DNA from: Chryseobacterium arachidis
GTDB taxonomy: Bacteria; Bacteroidota; Bacteroidia; Flavobacteriales; Weeksellaceae
DNA length: 64,000 nucleotides
NCBI RefSeq assembly: GCF_900129245.1
Contig: NZ_FQUT01000012.1
Location: 62,001 to 126,000 of the forward strand
Reading direction: 5' to 3'
The position numbers were made by a program, and so were the translations under genes. Shown piece after piece: positions 34,712-44,522 of the stretch. Below the pieces are notes generated by a model that saw only the letters and a program-made list of their open reading frames with translations, was not told the origin of the DNA and made no database searches. Positions within the stretch are counted from its first letter, which is position 1; each line of letters opens with the position of its first letter.

Positions 34712-37700
34712 ATGAAAATTTTATGCACAGCTACCGTATTTCTTTTATTCGGCTGGCAGGGGCTTCATGCCCAACAGGACCTTTCTAAACTGAAGGTCGA
34801 TTTTGAAACTGGAAAGACTACTGCCACTCAAGCAGTCAATAAGTTTCTCTCACAGCATACTAAAGAATATGCCTACTCTAACGATGATCTTGAGAACTAC
34901 ATGGTTCAACCACTCAAGTGTAAAAATGAGCTTGTCCTTGAGTGTTTGAATAAAATATTAAAGGATATTCCTGTTGAAGCGCTGATTTATAAGAATGGCA
35001 TTATCATTCGGGCCAAGAAAAATAAGTCAAGCAGTAACTTAGAATCGCCATCAGTCAACATTGCGAAAACAGATACAATCAATAGGCTTTCCGAAATTCA
35101 CTCAATCGAAGAACTTACATTAAATGCGGGCTACTACAAAGTATCCGATAAAAAACGTACCGGAAGCATCGCAAAGGTGACAGCAAAGGATATCGAAAAC
35201 CAGCCAATTAACAATGTTCTTTCGGCGGCACAGGGACGAGTTGCCGGGGTTAACATTATTCAGAACAGCGGGGTTCCGGGAAGTGGCTTTCAGGTACAGA
35301 TCCGAGGCAAGAATTCTCTTCGAAATGATGGAAACTATCCTTTGTATATCGTAGATGGTGTTCCTATCGGAAATGAAGTAAAAACCTTCGGATATACTGC
35401 TGCAATATTACCTACGGGCAATATTAATCCTCTAAACAGTATAAATCCAAATGACATAGAAAGTATTGAAATTTTAAAGGACGCAGACGCAACCGCCATA
35501 TATGGTTCGAGAGGAGCAAACGGTGTTATTCTGGTGACGACAAAAAAAGGAAAATCGGGCAAACTCAGTGTGGGTTTAACTTCTTCCTACGGCATCAGCA
35601 ATGCGATCTCAAATTTAAAAATGATGAATACCGAGCAATATCTGAATATGCGAAAACAGGCATTTATCAACAGTGGAATAAGCTCATATCCTGCCGTAGC
35701 ATACGATGTCAACGGAACATGGGATTCAGACCGATTTACAGACTGGTCAAAAACACTCATTGGAAATACGGCTGCTCTATCAAATATGCAACTTCAGCTG
35801 TCAGGTGGAAGCGAAACAACCTCATTTTTGCTCAGCTTAGGAAACAGCCAGCAGACCACCGTTTTTGGGAATGATCAAAAATATAAGACAGGTAATATAT
35901 CCAGCAATATTTCCCATCACTCCAAAGATAAACGGTTAAATCTTAGTATTTCAAATATGTTCAGCATGCAAAAAAATAATGTCATCAATTCGGACATTAC
36001 CAGAAGAGCGTATACCCTTTCTCCAAATTCTCCAGCACTATATAACGCAAGTGGTGCTTTAAACTGGGAAAACAATACTTGGAGCAACCCGGTCGCCGCG
36101 TATAATGCAACATATTCAAACGAGAATATTCAATACATGAGCAACCTTAACTTAGGATATGAAATATTTAAGGATATAATCCTAAAGCTCAATGGTGGAA
36201 TTAATTATCAGGCCTTTGAAGAATGGAACATCAGTCCACATACGATTTACAATCCTGCCTATGCCAGCGGACAGTCAAGCGCAAATTCCAGTGCTTTCAA
36301 AAACAATCAAAAAAGGCTTTCCTACATACTAGAACCTCAGGTCAACTGGAAAATACAACGTAACATTCATGCTTTAGACGTACTTATTGGTGGGACATTC
36401 CAGAGCGAGAATAACTCTTCAGGTTCTATGAGCGGATACGGCTTTGAGAGCAATGCCCTAATTCATAATATTGCAGCTGCCAGAACGAAGAACATCGAAG
36501 ATCAGTTTACTACTCAATATAAATATGCCGCTGTTTTTGGAAGGATCAATTATCAACTAAATAACAAGTATATTCTTAACGTAACAGGTAGACGTGACGG
36601 TAGCAGCCGCTTTGGCCCAAACAAGAAGTACGCTAATTTTGGAGCTGTTGGAGCAGCATGGCTTTTTTCAAAAGAAAACCTACTGGAGAAAATTGATTGG
36701 TTGAGTTTCGGGAAATTGCGTGGAAGTTTTGGAACAACGGGTAGTGACAATATTGGAGACTACCAATATCTGAATACTTATACAGTTTCTTCCTCTATTT
36801 ATGACGGTACGACTGGCCTCGCTCCTTCTCGCCTTTATAATCCTGATTTTAGCTGGGAAAAAACCTCCAAACTTGAGACTGCGGTTGAACTTGGTTTTCT
36901 AAAAAATAGGCTAAACCTGACAGCAGCATGGTACCGCAATCGGTCATCAAATCAACTCGTAGGTTATCAGCTTCCAGCAATAACCGGCTTTTCAACTGTT
37001 CAGGCTAACCTTGATGCCACGGTGGAAAATTCAGGCTGGGAATTCGAGCTCAATGCCAAACCACTTTCGAAAGGCAGATTGCTTTGGGAAACTTCGTTTA
37101 ACATTAGCTTTCCGAAGAATAAGCTCCTATCCTTTCCCGGCCTTGAAGGCTCAACGTACAGTAACACTTTTATAATCGGCCAACCAACCAGTATTGTGAG
37201 GCTGTACAACCTTGAAGGAATTGATCCTAAAACAGGAACTTATATTTTCACAGATTATAATGGTGATGGTAAAATTTCATCTGCTGATGACAGACAGGTT
37301 GTCGAAAATATTGGGGTTAGATTCTTCGGTGGGTTCAGTAGTAATTTACACTTCGAAAATTGGGACTTATCCTTTCTTTTTCAGTTCGTAAAGCAAAAAA
37401 GCAGGAACTACAATTCTATTTTGCCGTCACCGGGTCTGATGAACAATCTGCCAGTTGAACTGCTAAATGTTTGGTCGAGCAGTAATCCGGAAGGGTTGTA
37501 TCAGCCTTACACGTCAACCCCTGCGGCAAACCATTCCATATTTCAGAGTAGCACGGCATCTGTTTCAGATGCTTCCTTTATCCGTCTCAAAAATGTTGAA
37601 CTGGCTTATACCATCCCACTTAGAAATACATTTTTGAGCAATGTTAAAGTATATATTCAAGCACAGAATCTGATAACCTGGACAAAATACTTTGGAATTG

Positions 37701-37774
37701 ATCCCGAGTTTACAACGATCGGATATTTACCTCCCCTGCGCACTTTTGCATTTGGACTAAAGTTAAACCTCTAA
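34712..37774 (+). CDS. SusC/RagA TonB-dependent receptor with STN domain
   Basis: This 1020-residue receptor starts with a signal peptide (MKILCTATVFLLFGWQGLHA). An STN-like domain follows (about 25-110) and then, without the usual carboxypeptidase-like beta domain seen in module 1, the plug (GRVAGVNIIQNSG, DATAIYGSRGANGVILVTTK) and a long barrel ending in AFGLKLNL. The missing beta domain explains the shorter length. With the STN domain, FecR and sigma it forms an autoinducing uptake system. The ligand is unknown; the downstream S9 peptidase suggests a peptide. Confidence 0.95.
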   Translation: MKILCTATVFLLFGWQGLHAQQDLSKLKVDFETGKTTATQAVNKFLSQHTKEYAYSNDDLENYMVQPLKCKNELVLECLNKILKDIPVEALIYKNGIIIRAKKNKSSSNLESPSVNIAKTDTINRLSEIHSIEELTLNAGYYKVSDKKRTGSIAKVTAKDIENQPINNVLSAAQGRVAGVNIIQNSGVPGSGFQVQIRGKNSLRNDGNYPLYIVDGVPIGNEVKTFGYTAAILPTGNINPLNSINPNDIESIEILKDADATAIYGSRGANGVILVTTKKGKSGKLSVGLTSSYGISNAISNLKMMNTEQYLNMRKQAFINSGISSYPAVAYDVNGTWDSDRFTDWSKTLIGNTAALSNMQLQLSGGSETTSFLLSLGNSQQTTVFGNDQKYKTGNISSNISHHSKDKRLNLSISNMFSMQKNNVINSDITRRAYTLSPNSPALYNASGALNWENNTWSNPVAAYNATYSNENIQYMSNLNLGYEIFKDIILKLNGGINYQAFEEWNISPHTIYNPAYASGQSSANSSAFKNNQKRLSYILEPQVNWKIQRNIHALDVLIGGTFQSENNSSGSMSGYGFESNALIHNIAAARTKNIEDQFTTQYKYAAVFGRINYQLNNKYILNVTGRRDGSSRFGPNKKYANFGAVGAAWLFSKENLLEKIDWLSFGKLRGSFGTTGSDNIGDYQYLNTYTVSSSIYDGTTGLAPSRLYNPDFSWEKTSKLETAVELGFLKNRLNLTAAWYRNRSSNQLVGYQLPAITGFSTVQANLDATVENSGWEFELNAKPLSKGRLLWETSFNISFPKNKLLSFPGLEGSTYSNTFIIGQPTSIVRLYNLEGIDPKTGTYIFTDYNGDGKISSADDRQVVENIGVRFFGGFSSNLHFENWDLSFLFQFVKQKSRNYNSILPSPGLMNNLPVELLNVWSSSNPEGLYQPYTSTPAANHSIFQSSTASVSDASFIRLKNVELAYTIPLRNTFLSNVKVYIQAQNLITWTKYFGIDPEFTTIGYLPPLRTFAFGLKLNL

Positions 37775-37785
37775 ATTTTAAAACA

Positions 37786-39147
37786 ATGAAAACCTATAAA
37801 ATTATATACATATTATCCTTATTGCTTTTTGTTTCTTGCGAAAAGCTCCTTGAAGTTGATGTGCCGGAAAACCAGATACCAAATGAAGCGGTATTTGAAA
37901 CAGTACAGACAGCCAATGCAGCACTTTCGGAATTATATGCCGGATTGTGGAACAGTTCTCCTATCGCAGGCGATCAGTCAGGTACTTTACTTGGAAGTTA
38001 TACAGATGACCTTACGTTTTACGGCACTAACTCAAATTCAGGCCTTGCTGAAATAAACCTAAACCAACAGACCGAAAGCAATACGACGATCAGCACGTAT
38101 TGGGCGTCTGCGTATCGCCTGATCTATCTCTCAAACGCCATTATGGAAGGTACAGAAAAATCTGTATCAATCTCTTCAGCTGATAAAGAAAGAATAATTG
38201 GCGAAGCTCTGCTAGCCAGATCAATATTGTTCTTTTACCTTCAACAACTCTTTGGGGATATTCCCATACCCACCTCAACAGATTACCAGCTAAACCAGTC
38301 TTTATCAAGAACTCCATCTGCAACGGTTTTAGCACAACTAAAAGATGATCTAGCCATGTCCGTAACAATGCTCCCCGATACCTACCGCAGCTCCGAACGC
38401 GTTATACCGAACCGTAAAGTAGCGCAATTGATGCTGGCAAAGATATATATGCTTCAATCGCAATGGTCACAAGCAGAAAATCTGCTGAAATTGATTGTAC
38501 AGAACCCGATGTATCAATTCGAGAATGATATAACAAAAGTTTTCCTAAAATCAGGAAACCATATAATCTGGCAACTTAAACCAAAAAATTCAGGAGATCC
38601 GACCAAAGAAGTAAATATCTACTATTTTATTAATGCTGCGCCGTCCAATTACGCCCTCTCCCAAAATCTGACAAATGTCTTCACAGTAAACGATAAAAGA
38701 AAAGCCCAGTGGACAACAGCAGTAACAGTCGGAACAAATACATGGTACAGAGCCGATAAATATAAAAACCGGACCAATAACGCTAATGAATATTCGATTG
38801 TTTTCCGATTGGAAGAGGCATATCTGCTCCTAGCTGAAGTTCTTACACAACAGGACAAAATCGTAGAGGCACTATCTTATATTAACGCTACAAGGCAAAG
38901 GGCCCAGCTTACCGCACTGACGATGCCCATCAGCAAACAGTCGCTTTTAAATGAAATTTTACTGGAAAATCGTAAGGAATTTTTTACCGAAATGGGGCAT
39001 CGCTTTTTGGATCTTAAAAGGCTGGGTCGCTTAAATGATTTATTGATCACAAAACCTAACTGGCAGAATTTCCACATGCTATGGCCATTACCACAAAAAG
39101 AACTTTTGCTTAACCAAAATCTGAACCCGCAAAATTCGGGTTATTAG
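37786..39147 (+). CDS. SusD/RagB family outer-membrane lipoprotein
   Basis: The 453-residue protein begins with a lipoprotein signal (MKTYKIIYILSLLLFVSC). SusD hallmarks include ANAALSELYAGLW near the start, the helical repeats and the C-terminal LLENRKEFFTEMGHRFLDLKR motif with LWPLPQKELLLN. It is 11 bases after SusC and 2 bases before the peptidase gene, so all three are one transcript. It presents substrate to SusC at the surface. Confidence 0.93.
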   Translation: MKTYKIIYILSLLLFVSCEKLLEVDVPENQIPNEAVFETVQTANAALSELYAGLWNSSPIAGDQSGTLLGSYTDDLTFYGTNSNSGLAEINLNQQTESNTTISTYWASAYRLIYLSNAIMEGTEKSVSISSADKERIIGEALLARSILFFYLQQLFGDIPIPTSTDYQLNQSLSRTPSATVLAQLKDDLAMSVTMLPDTYRSSERVIPNRKVAQLMLAKIYMLQSQWSQAENLLKLIVQNPMYQFENDITKVFLKSGNHIIWQLKPKNSGDPTKEVNIYYFINAAPSNYALSQNLTNVFTVNDKRKAQWTTAVTVGTNTWYRADKYKNRTNNANEYSIVFRLEEAYLLLAEVLTQQDKIVEALSYINATRQRAQLTALTMPISKQSLLNEILLENRKEFFTEMGHRFLDLKRLGRLNDLLITKPNWQNFHMLWPLPQKELLLNQNLNPQNSGY

Positions 39148-39149
39148 CC

Positions 39150-41591
39150 ATGAAAAAAATATTTATTATACTTCTATTTTTCATTTATCCATTATGCTCC
39201 AGTCAGGAAAAAGATGACACCTTACAATTATGGATTTCCAAGTTTCATACAATCAATAATCTTACCTCTTCCCCGAATGGTCAATTGGCAACATTCAGAA
39301 AAATGTATCCCAATAATATTGATACTGTACTTGCAATTGACCTACAAAAAATAAAGACAGTTGATACCATATTACAGATGTCCGGTCAAGTGTTCACGAA
39401 AAATAGTAGTCTGCTTTCGTCTGGAAATGGCAAAGCGCAGATTAACAATTTTCATCAGGGTATTAAAAAGAAATATGAAAACATTAGAATTGCGGAAGCG
39501 CTGTTTTCCCTTAATCAATTCCTTATTTTAGATAAGCAGGGAACTTTAGAACTAACTGATGATAGTGGTAATCCAATCAGGAAAATCCCCGATACACAGC
39601 TATTTGCGACAGATAAAAGCAAGGCTCTATATGCATGTCAAAAAGTAGGAAAACAGCACCACATTATAGATGTTCTGGACAATCAGAGCCAACCCTTGTA
39701 CACGACAGATAGAACAGTAAAGCAAATATTATTAAATGCTATGGGATCTCAACTTATACTAATTGAGTCGGAAAGTAATGCTACGCTCAAAATCATCTTC
39801 CTAGATACTTTAACCGGCAAAATAACTTATCCTAAAGGTATCCCCGCAGAAAGTGCAGACCATATCGACATCAGTGAAATAATGCAAGGGAAAGGCTATC
39901 TGATAAATTTTGTCACTTATAGTCCGCCGGAAAAAAATAGGTTAGTTGACATTTGGTACGGAAGCGACAATAACCTGGCAGCCAAACAGGCCGGAAAAGC
40001 AACAAATAATTATTACCTGTGGAATTCATCTATAAATCAAAGTGTAAAGTTACCCGATGACTACCCTATCTATTCCTCCATTGATAGTGATCGTTACGTG
40101 TTGGCCTTTAACCCTCTGGAAGAATTCCAAAATATTACGCTGCATCCTTATCTTAATATTTTTTTATATGATACCAAAAATCAGTCCTTTCAAAAAATAT
40201 TTCATCAGATAAAAAAGGATATCGTACACTCCAACCAAGGAAAGTACATCATTGGATTAGATCCAAAAGAGCAAAAATGGCTATTGTACAATGTCCAGTT
40301 GAATTCGCTTTCAACTATTGATAAACATGGTTTAAGAAATCCTTCTTTTAGTAATGATCTTAGCACTGTTTATTTTGAAAGCGATTCTGAGCTTTGGAAA
40401 TACGAAATCGAAAGCGGTAGATTATTTCCACAGGGCTTTAACAAAGCTACTGAGATAATCGGTCTAGAAAGGAAAATCAGCAATCCTCAATTTGGCTTTA
40501 AAATGAACATGTTAAATACTGATTCGGCACTACTGATTAAATCCGTGGATAAGGCGAAAAACCTGACTGATTTCTCGTTCTTATATAAACGAAAAATAAT
40601 TCGTCTTACATCACCAACTCAAAACAGGATCAAAGAGTTCAAATACTATAAAAATGCGAAGCAGTTTATAACGATTGAAGAGAATCATAATATGGCACCA
40701 CGGGTATATCTAACCAATTGGCAAAAGGGCAATCGGGAAGAAATCTACCGCGTCCAGGATCCCCCTGCAACTTTATTAAAACAAGAGATAATTTCATTCA
40801 GAAATTCAATTGGTATACCCTTAAAGGGCATTCTGTATTATCCCAAAAACTTTGATGCCAGTAAAAGGTATCCAATGGTCACGTATATCTATCAGATCAA
40901 AAGTTCTGCAGCAAATGTATATTCTCTGCCCAACAACGAGGCTACAGGTGTCAACAGGCGAACATTGCTGGAAAACGGTTACTTTGTTTATGAACCGGAC
41001 ATTATTTTTGACTCAAGAGGAACCGGAATTTCAGCTTTAGACTGCGTGCACTCCGCACTTGATGCTCTTAAAAATAATCCTTCCATCAATTTATCAAAAG
41101 TCGGCTTGACGGGACATTCCATGGGCGGTTATGAAACTAATTTTATCGCAACCCAAACCAATAGATTTGCAGCATTTATATCCGGAGCAGCATTAAGCGA
41201 TATGGTTTCAACCTATTTTTCATACGATTATGCCGAGCAGAAGCCCAACCATAATAGGTTCGAAACCGGACAATTTGAAATGCAGGTTCCTTTTTCTGAA
41301 GATAAAGATCTTTACTTGAAAAATAGTCCGATCCATCATGTAGAAAATGTAAAAGCACCTGTATTGTTATGGAATGGCATGCACGATGATGTTGTTGTGC
41401 CAACACAAGCAATGGAATTCTTTATTGGTTTAAAGCGCAATAATTTACCTGTTATTGCATTGTTCTACCCAAACCGTGGACATGATCTGGGGCTAAATAC
41501 CCGAGAAAGCAAGGAAATGAACAAAAAGGCGCTCCAGTGGTGGAACCACTTTCTCAAAGAAAAGAAAAACAAAACCTGGATAAAATTATAA
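39150..41591 (+). CDS. S9 family (prolyl oligopeptidase-like) peptidase
   Basis: The 813-residue protein has a signal peptide (MKKIFIILLFFIYPLCSSQ), an N-terminal beta-propeller-like region (about 20-530) and a C-terminal alpha/beta-hydrolase domain. The catalytic set is visible: Ser657 in GHSMGGYE, Asp746 or Asp747 in GMHDDVVVP and His778 in NRGHDLG. S9 enzymes cut short peptides, often after proline. Its gene begins 2 bases after SusD, so peptide substrates captured by the SusCD pair are likely processed in the periplasm. It holds the place of TlpA in module 1. Confidence 0.93.
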   Translation: MKKIFIILLFFIYPLCSSQEKDDTLQLWISKFHTINNLTSSPNGQLATFRKMYPNNIDTVLAIDLQKIKTVDTILQMSGQVFTKNSSLLSSGNGKAQINNFHQGIKKKYENIRIAEALFSLNQFLILDKQGTLELTDDSGNPIRKIPDTQLFATDKSKALYACQKVGKQHHIIDVLDNQSQPLYTTDRTVKQILLNAMGSQLILIESESNATLKIIFLDTLTGKITYPKGIPAESADHIDISEIMQGKGYLINFVTYSPPEKNRLVDIWYGSDNNLAAKQAGKATNNYYLWNSSINQSVKLPDDYPIYSSIDSDRYVLAFNPLEEFQNITLHPYLNIFLYDTKNQSFQKIFHQIKKDIVHSNQGKYIIGLDPKEQKWLLYNVQLNSLSTIDKHGLRNPSFSNDLSTVYFESDSELWKYEIESGRLFPQGFNKATEIIGLERKISNPQFGFKMNMLNTDSALLIKSVDKAKNLTDFSFLYKRKIIRLTSPTQNRIKEFKYYKNAKQFITIEENHNMAPRVYLTNWQKGNREEIYRVQDPPATLLKQEIISFRNSIGIPLKGILYYPKNFDASKRYPMVTYIYQIKSSAANVYSLPNNEATGVNRRTLLENGYFVYEPDIIFDSRGTGISALDCVHSALDALKNNPSINLSKVGLTGHSMGGYETNFIATQTNRFAAFISGAALSDMVSTYFSYDYAEQKPNHNRFETGQFEMQVPFSEDKDLYLKNSPIHHVENVKAPVLLWNGMHDDVVVPTQAMEFFIGLKRNNLPVIALFYPNRGHDLGLNTRESKEMNKKALQWWNHFLKEKKNKTWIKL

Positions 41592-41594
41592 TGA

Positions 41595-41620
41595 AAAGGG
41601 ATGCTCTCAAGCATCCCTTT
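41595..41620. terminator. Bidirectional intrinsic terminator
   Basis: Perfect 10-bp stem AAAGGGATGC/GCATCCCTTT with a 6-base loop, flanked by A's before and CAATTTTTCT after. It lies 3 bases past the peptidase stop codon and just past the convergent peptide gene, in the same position as the terminator of module 1. Confidence 0.9.
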
Positions 41621-41631
41621 CAATTTTTCTA

Positions 41632-41886
41632 CTACGGCTGGATCTCGTAAAGAAGCTGTCCACAAGAAGTGGAAGAACTACCGATTCGGTGTAATTGGGT
41701 AACACCGTCTGTCCATGTACAAACAGGATTGTTGGCATCTTCACCGCACATTTTCTCGGTGACAACACACAGATTTTGAGCTTCATCAAAGCGATAAGCA
41801 GTTTCATCAAATTTTGCCATGTTGCCAGCAAATGCTGCCCCTGCTCCCACTGCTACAATGAGTGCAGGTAATAATAATTTTTTCAT
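41632..41886 (-). CDS. DUF6520-like small secreted cysteine peptide
   Basis: The 84-residue product has a clear signal peptide (MKKLLLPALIVAVGAGAAFA) and a 63-residue mature chain with four cysteines (40, 47, 56 and 75). The first pair has the same C-x6-C spacing as the module 1 peptide (Cys56, Cys63). It fits the DUF6520 family, of unknown function. The gene lies 24 bases after the MauE-like gene and was probably co-transcribed. An even number of exported cysteines next to a MauE-like protein suggests disulfide-bonded peptides. Confidence 0.8.
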   Translation of the reverse strand: MKKLLLPALIVAVGAGAAFAGNMAKFDETAYRFDEAQNLCVVTEKMCGEDANNPVCTWTDGVTQLHRIGSSSTSCGQLLYEIQP

Positions 41887-41910
41887 CTTAATTTGTTTAT
41901 AATTTCTCGC

Positions 41911-43440
41911 CTACTCTATTGTAAGGTTTTCAGCTTCCCCTTTTTTTGTATAATGTTTCGAAATATTATCCCTTATCCTATATTTGAGCACCTCATCGCC
42001 CATGATAACATAGCAGTAGTTATTTGTTAGCAGAAAGTCTTTCATTTTGCTCTCTTTTTTATTGTAGATATAAAAACTGCCAAGATATTCCTGCTTATCC
42101 GTACGATAAACGTCAATGACCTTCGCTGACTTCCATTCTTCCCTTGATTCATGTTTACCCATTAAATCTGACTGGTTGAAAAGCAGGCCTCGATGGGCGA
42201 CTGACTGGCGATTTACTTTAAATGGTGGTGCATTCATTTTATGCCGGCCATCACCAAGCTTGGTAATTTTGATCTGTGCAATCCTGGTAGTATCTATCGT
42301 ATTGAGCCTGCGGTCAATATTTAAATTAGTATCCATTACGATGAACTCGTTTCTGTAGAGATACGTGTATATTAGGGTATTATCTGATCGATCAATTGTT
42401 AGATTTCCATCTACATCAAAAACACCATCAATCTGTTTTTCGAGAATATTCGGATACAACTTAACCCTTATTTGTGGCAGAAGATCAAAGGATGCAAGTG
42501 CAAACTCTTTAGTGTTTCCACTTTGGGTTCTCAGAACAAACCTTGTTGAATCAATCACTACAAGCTGGTTAAAAAAAGCATCTCCCAAACTTAAAGTTTT
42601 AGCATTTTCACTTCCAAGCCTGCCTTTAAAAATTACGGGAACTGAGCCGTCGTAAAAATAATAGTGTGGAGGAAACACTTGGATCTTTATACTGGCAAAT
42701 TGATGCTTCATATTATCGGGAACGACTTTTGTCAACTGCTGTGACTGAAGTCCCGTATCAACTGTTAATAATATCTGTGGAAAAATCCTGTTTCCTAGGT
42801 AAATATGACCGTCATCGGAGCCTGCAAAATAATAATCTGGATTATCAAGAACGAGAACTTTATTGTCAAGAACAACAGGATGATTTAAAAAGCGTCGAGT
42901 GAAGTTGTTTTCTTTTTTAATGATATGTTCCGAGCCTAAAAACATAATTACCACTACCCCAATACTCAGAACAGTTGTAATGCTGACCAATCCGAGTATA
43001 TTTTTGAACTTATAACCACTTGCTCTACTCAGCGTAAAGATTGCAACAGCAGCTAACAATACAACCAAAATATTGAAAATAAGATGCTCCTGCCATCCCA
43101 TTTTCTCCAAGATGCCACCACAACTACAGGGAATAAATTCACTGTAATTCAGTATAAGATAAATGTAGGTGGTAAAAGCTACCATTAGGGCAAAAGAAGC
43201 ATATAGAGCAATTCGCCTCGTAGAATTTATACAAAGCAAAATTGTAATAATTACCTCACTGATAATAACAGCATAAGAAACAAATCCGGCATAAGCACTC
43301 AGCAAAGGCGACTGCGCAAGCTGTACCTGGAAATTCTCGAAGTCCAGCATTTTACTGCTCGAAGCATACATAAATAGTAGTCCAAGAAGTATGGCAACTG
43401 TCTTAACAAAGTATTTCCTAACAAGTGCTATCATAATCAT
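41911..43440 (-). CDS. MauE-like membrane domain fused to beta-rich domain
   Basis: Residues 1-150 of this 509-residue protein are a MauE/DoxX-like four-helix membrane domain: a first helix ending SSSKMLDFENFQ, the third followed by FIPCSCGGI (Cys105, Cys107). Residues about 175-509 form a large exported beta-rich region with repeated units (VLVLDNPDYYFAGSDDGHIY, VVIDSTRFVLRT) suggesting a propeller. Module 1 has only the membrane part. The fusion may hold the substrate peptide or sense its redox state. It is driven from the intergenic region with four 21-bp repeats. Confidence 0.82.
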   Translation of the reverse strand: MIMIALVRKYFVKTVAILLGLLFMYASSSKMLDFENFQVQLAQSPLLSAYAGFVSYAVIISEVIITILLCINSTRRIALYASFALMVAFTTYIYLILNYSEFIPCSCGGILEKMGWQEHLIFNILVVLLAAVAIFTLSRASGYKFKNILGLVSITTVLSIGVVVIMFLGSEHIIKKENNFTRRFLNHPVVLDNKVLVLDNPDYYFAGSDDGHIYLGNRIFPQILLTVDTGLQSQQLTKVVPDNMKHQFASIKIQVFPPHYYFYDGSVPVIFKGRLGSENAKTLSLGDAFFNQLVVIDSTRFVLRTQSGNTKEFALASFDLLPQIRVKLYPNILEKQIDGVFDVDGNLTIDRSDNTLIYTYLYRNEFIVMDTNLNIDRRLNTIDTTRIAQIKITKLGDGRHKMNAPPFKVNRQSVAHRGLLFNQSDLMGKHESREEWKSAKVIDVYRTDKQEYLGSFYIYNKKESKMKDFLLTNNYCYVIMGDEVLKYRIRDNISKHYTKKGEAENLTIE

Positions 43441-43484
43441 CTGTAATTGATTAAGACAAATTTCAGCAACTTATTAGCACAAAA

Positions 43485-43568
43485 TATTGCCAATAGTTTT
43501 AAATGTATTGCCAATGGTTACAATTATATTCCAAATAGTACCGGAAATATACCAATCAGTAATTATTG
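43485..43568 (-). repeat. Four direct repeats, period 21 bp (AraC-type operator)
   Basis: Four copies of the motif TATTGCCAATAGT begin at 43485, 43506, 43527 and 43548, each exactly 21 bases on. The copies differ at few positions (TATTGCCAATGGT, TATTCCAAATAGT, TATACCAATCAGT). A 21-bp period puts the same motif on one DNA face every two turns, the spacing AraC-family dimers use at tandem half-sites. The array lies between the AraC-type gene and the MauE-like gene, ending 45 bases before the latter's start, so it is the probable control region of the MauE/peptide operon. Confidence 0.8.
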
Positions 43569-43584
43569 GTGTTAACCTTAGAAT

Positions 43585-44343
43585 TTATAGGTTACCGAGA
43601 CGGGGAATCTGGGTCGGGTTTATTCCGTATCTCACAAAGGTCTTGTACATATTACCGTAATCAAGAAATTTGTTTTTAAAAGCAATCTCTTTTAGGGTCA
43701 TAGTTGTAAACACAATATCAGCGACAGATTCCATCATCCTGAGCTTTAAGGAAAAGCTGTAAAAGGTATCGCCAAAACATAACTTACAGTCCTTTTGAAA
43801 TTGATTGTAATTGAGCCCTTTTGAACTTACCAATTCGCGTAGTGACTGCTTTTGATTTGGGTCATACGATTTTATAAGCTCTATAACATAATGCGAATTA
43901 TGGGGAACATTCTGAATGGCACTTTTAGCAATCTTTAGGTCAACCAACATAAAATAACCAAACTGTCTTCTTTCAAAACGTACCAAACCGGCGGCAAAAT
44001 GGATATTCTCTTCATCCATGTAATGGGTGTGGATCGGAATTGCTTCCTGAAGCGGCACATCACTCACATTGATTTTGTCAAGAACATGCTGTACAGTTAG
44101 ATCTATATTCCTGTTATTGAGATCAAACTCGCCAAATCGAAATTCCTGAAAACTATTTTTAGGTAGAAAATCGATCTTTACCAGAAAGTCGTAATAAAAA
44201 TCAGCCAAGCTTTGTAACTTGATCGATAACTTTTGGATATCACACAGATAAACAGCAGACTTTACGAAGTTCAGTAAAGAAAAAATAGAAAGATTCTCCT
44301 GGATCAAGGTTTCCAGTAGTGCAATGATGTATAAGTTCATCAC
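43585..44343 (-). CDS. AraC family transcriptional regulator
   Basis: The 252-residue protein has an unassigned N-terminal sensing region (to about 165) and a C-terminal AraC-type DNA-binding domain with two helix-turn-helix units (SLRELVSSKGLNYNQF; ADIVFTTMTLKEIAFKN followed by KTFVRYGINP). It has no signal peptide or membrane helix, unlike the module 1 regulator. It lies 144 bases upstream of the MauE-like gene on the same strand, with the four 21-bp repeats in between, so it is the likely activator of that operon. Confidence 0.8.
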   Translation of the reverse strand: MMNLYIIALLETLIQENLSIFSLLNFVKSAVYLCDIQKLSIKLQSLADFYYDFLVKIDFLPKNSFQEFRFGEFDLNNRNIDLTVQHVLDKINVSDVPLQEAIPIHTHYMDEENIHFAAGLVRFERRQFGYFMLVDLKIAKSAIQNVPHNSHYVIELIKSYDPNQKQSLRELVSSKGLNYNQFQKDCKLCFGDTFYSFSLKLRMMESVADIVFTTMTLKEIAFKNKFLDYGNMYKTFVRYGINPTQIPRLGNL

Positions 44344-44522
44344 AATTAAGTTTAGTTAAAACATAAAGGCCTCCCCTTAGAGCTTAAAAACAATATGTTT
44401 ACGTATAGTATAATTTAGACCTATCTGGCTTAAAACTAACATTTTTTGTTTAAACACGAAATTTTTGGAAAATTTTAAAATAAAAATCCGTTCAGTTAAA
44501 TATTTTTGGATTCAATTGTAAC

